64,000 bases of DNA. Source: a candidate division WOR-3 bacterium. Its GTDB lineage: Bacteria > Hydrothermota > Tepidihabitantia > Tepidihabitantales > Tepidihabitantaceae. The stretch covers positions 124,001 to 188,000 of the forward strand of contig JBDRTY010000002.1 of assembly GCA_039801085.1 (NCBI GenBank), written 5' to 3'. The notes beneath the pieces are model-generated. The model was not told the DNA's origin. It worked only from the letters and a program-made list of their open reading frames with translations, and did no database searches. This document shows, piece after piece, positions 62,555 through 64,000 of the stretch (position 1 is its first letter; each line of letters begins with the position of its first letter). A program made the position numbers and the translations under genes.

Positions 62555-63454
62555 ATGGGTATTTTCATCATGCTCGGGTTGATCAGCGCGTCCCCGGCAA
62601 CGGGAACGGCAACCTTTGATTTTCTGCTCATTCCGCCGACCGCCCGGGAAGCGGTCATCGGCAGTTTCAATCCGGCAGCAGGAAGCGGTGCGTTTGCATT
62701 TTATTACAATCCGGCGCAAATCTTGGTCAGCACTGCGCCGGAGGCGCAGTTCAGCTACATGAACTATCCGGCAGGGGTGAATGCGGGTTCGGCTGCCTAC
62801 CGCCAGCTCGTTGCCCCGGGGCGCGGTTTTGGTGCCGGTTTCTATTACCTGAACTCCGGGACGATGAAGCGGACCAATGAGCAGGGAGAGGAGCTGGGTA
62901 CATTCGGGGTGTCGTTTGCCAGCCTGAAGATTGCCGGGGCGCAGACCGTTGCGGACCGAATTGATTTCGGGCTGTCTCTGAACGGGCTCTACGGCAGTAT
63001 TGATACCTTCTTCAGTGTCGGGGTTGCGGGCGATGCCGGGGCGGTGTACCATCTCCCGGATTACCATCTGTCAATCGGTGCCGGGGTCAGTAACCTCGGA
63101 CTCCAGATCAAGCCCTTCGGTGACTACCGGGATCCGCTCCCGCTGGATCTTGCGCTCGGTGCGGTCTGGCAGCCGGTGCCGGCACTCAGCCTCGGGTTCG
63201 GCGTTCATAAATCAAGAGCTGACCGCTTCCGCTTCGGCGGCGGGGTGGAAGGCTGGGCAGGCAGTTACATTGTTCTGCGTGCCGGCTACGATTCCCGCGG
63301 CAGTGACTGGAATGACGGTACGCTCGGCGGACTGCTTGCCGGCTTTGGTGCCGGGCTCGGTATCCGTTATGACCGCTATCAGATTGACTATTCCTTCTTG
63401 CCGATGGGGGTCCTCGGTTTTTCGCACCGGCTGAGCCTCGGGTTCAGCCTGTAA
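62555..63454 (+). CDS. PorV/PorQ-like outer membrane beta-barrel protein
   Basis: 299 residues. Signal peptide (GIFIMLGLISASPATG), then FLLIPPTAREAVIGSFNPAAGSGAFAFYYNPAQI, the opening typical of PorV/PorQ proteins (the first strands with AxR...G and the YNPA motif). Alternating amphipathic strands run to a C-terminal barrel strand ending in Leu (SHRLSLGFSL). PorV shuttles type IX cargo to the PorU sortase, so it fits with the C25 gene and Por-tailed enzymes here, though PorQ or general FadL-like roles are possible. Start is the second of two ATGs. Confidence 0.78.
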   Translation: MGIFIMLGLISASPATGTATFDFLLIPPTAREAVIGSFNPAAGSGAFAFYYNPAQILVSTAPEAQFSYMNYPAGVNAGSAAYRQLVAPGRGFGAGFYYLNSGTMKRTNEQGEELGTFGVSFASLKIAGAQTVADRIDFGLSLNGLYGSIDTFFSVGVAGDAGAVYHLPDYHLSIGAGVSNLGLQIKPFGDYRDPLPLDLALGAVWQPVPALSLGFGVHKSRADRFRFGGGVEGWAGSYIVLRAGYDSRGSDWNDGTLGGLLAGFGAGLGIRYDRYQIDYSFLPMGVLGFSHRLSLGFSL

Positions 63455-63461
63455 ATCTCCG

Positions 63462-64000
63462 ATGAAGCGTCAGTTTGTCAAGGATCTGAAACCGGGGACG
63501 CTGGTTAACGATGTGTTCTGGTGCTCACGCCGGGACATCAAGGACCGCCGTGATGGCGGGCAGTTTCTGACCTTTGAAATCCGGGACCGGACCGGTGCCA
63601 TGTCAGCAATCATGTGGGATAAGATTGAGGACGGAATTACCTACATCGCCGAGGGCAGTTTCTGCCATGTTCAGGGCCGGGTCGGCGACTACCAGGGGAA
63701 ACTGCAGCTGACGGTCAGTGCGGTCTATCCGGTGGAGCCGGTTCAGGTGTCCAAGGCGGATTTCATCCCGGTGTCCAGGTTCAACCCCGCTGAGCTGATG
63801 AGCGAACTCAAGGGTTATATCGCCCGAATTCAGAACCCCTGGCTCCAGCAGCTGCTTAAGGCATTCTTTGATGATGCCCGTTTTGCTGAACAGTTTGTTC
63901 AGGCACCGGCAGCGGTCCGGGTGCACCATGCCTGGCTCGGCGGACTTCTGGAGCATACGGTGATGATGTGCCGGCTGGCGGTCCAGCTGCCTGAGGTCTA
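63462..64000 (+). CDS. YhaM-like 3'-5' exoribonuclease, partial (3' end outside window)
   Basis: 179 residues visible. An N-terminal OB-fold (FVKDLKPGTLVNDVF ... GQFLTFEIRDRTGAMSAIMWDKIED ... VQGRVGDYQGKLQL) is followed by the start of an HD phosphohydrolase domain (VHHAWLGGLLEHTVMMCRLA). This OB-HD order is that of YhaM/CBF1, a 3'-5' exonuclease of RNA and ssDNA. The ATG lies 7 nt after the PorV-like gene stop, so it is co-transcribed. Confidence 0.85.
   Translation, partial: MKRQFVKDLKPGTLVNDVFWCSRRDIKDRRDGGQFLTFEIRDRTGAMSAIMWDKIEDGITYIAEGSFCHVQGRVGDYQGKLQLTVSAVYPVEPVQVSKADFIPVSRFNPAELMSELKGYIARIQNPWLQQLLKAFFDDARFAEQFVQAPAAVRVHHAWLGGLLEHTVMMCRLAVQLPEV

Overview
The window comes from a compact, GC-rich genome of an uncultivated-type Gram-negative bacterium. 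Outer-membrane genes (TolC family, a PorV/PorQ-like barrel), a gingipain/PorU-like C25 peptidase and secreted enzymes with Por/FlgD-type C-terminal domains point to the wider FCB group. Bacterial V-type ATPase subunits, an archaeal-type (non-GAD) aspartyl-tRNA synthetase and FlgD-tailed exported proteins resemble candidate phyla such as WOR-3. That placement is inference from gene content; no rRNA is present. I found no tRNA, rRNA, CRISPR or insertion sequence.

Layout. 1-1110: an AbiEii/AbiEi toxin-antitoxin operon with a palindrome over its promoter, then an array of short interspersed repeats. 1211-5037: an orphan protein, a tandem Lrp-like regulator, a WbaP-type sugar transferase, and an FmdB-HU-bS22-like operon. 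5142-8957: dTDP-sugar genes (rmlA, rmlC-like, rmlB) and a RecG-like ATPase-domain regulator. 8954-16382: PorU-like peptidase, ChrA, asd and a secreted metallophosphatase. 16491-24235: an M1 aminopeptidase, three consecutive parvulin/SurA-type foldases and a PKD/PQQ-propeller lipoprotein. 24385-29443: purD, LMW-PTP, acyl-CoA dehydrogenase, lpd and lipB. 29371-37073: radical-SAM activase, trxB-argF-hslU, a queuosine-precursor transporter, and a large glycoside-hydrolase-like protein whose second barrel is interrupted by a seven-blade YCF48-type propeller. 37165-41296: aspS, a small beta-carbonic-anhydrase-like protein and rbfA-truB-ribF. 41355-47847: a propeller protein, a Yip1-like protein and a MacAB-TolC-type efflux set. 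47894-54181: plsC, holA, leuS, a small coiled-coil protein and guaA. 54184-57823: two lipoproteins and a six-PAS protein. 57907-62437: V-ATPase C-F-A-B. 62555-64000: PorV-like barrel and the start of a YhaM-like exonuclease.

The most striking signal is in the regulation. At fifteen transcription-unit heads a TTGACN-like -35, a 16-17 bp spacer and a -10 hexamer are followed by the start codon only 5-7 nt later, with no Shine-Dalgarno (SD) sequence. These genes should be transcribed as leaderless mRNAs, whereas many operon-internal genes carry strong AGGAGG sites. Six divergent gene pairs are built on back-to-back promoters with the -35 boxes only 14-45 bp apart. Five convergent pairs have overlapping or nearly touching stop codons and no terminator. 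Using this promoter geometry I moved several start codons (rmlA, hslU, aspS, the 55342 lipoprotein, the PAS protein and V-ATPase C). In the first, third and last stretches the genes serve housekeeping, envelope biogenesis and protein export; the efflux set, foldases and T9SS-like parts fit a cell that exports many beta-propeller and hydrolase proteins.
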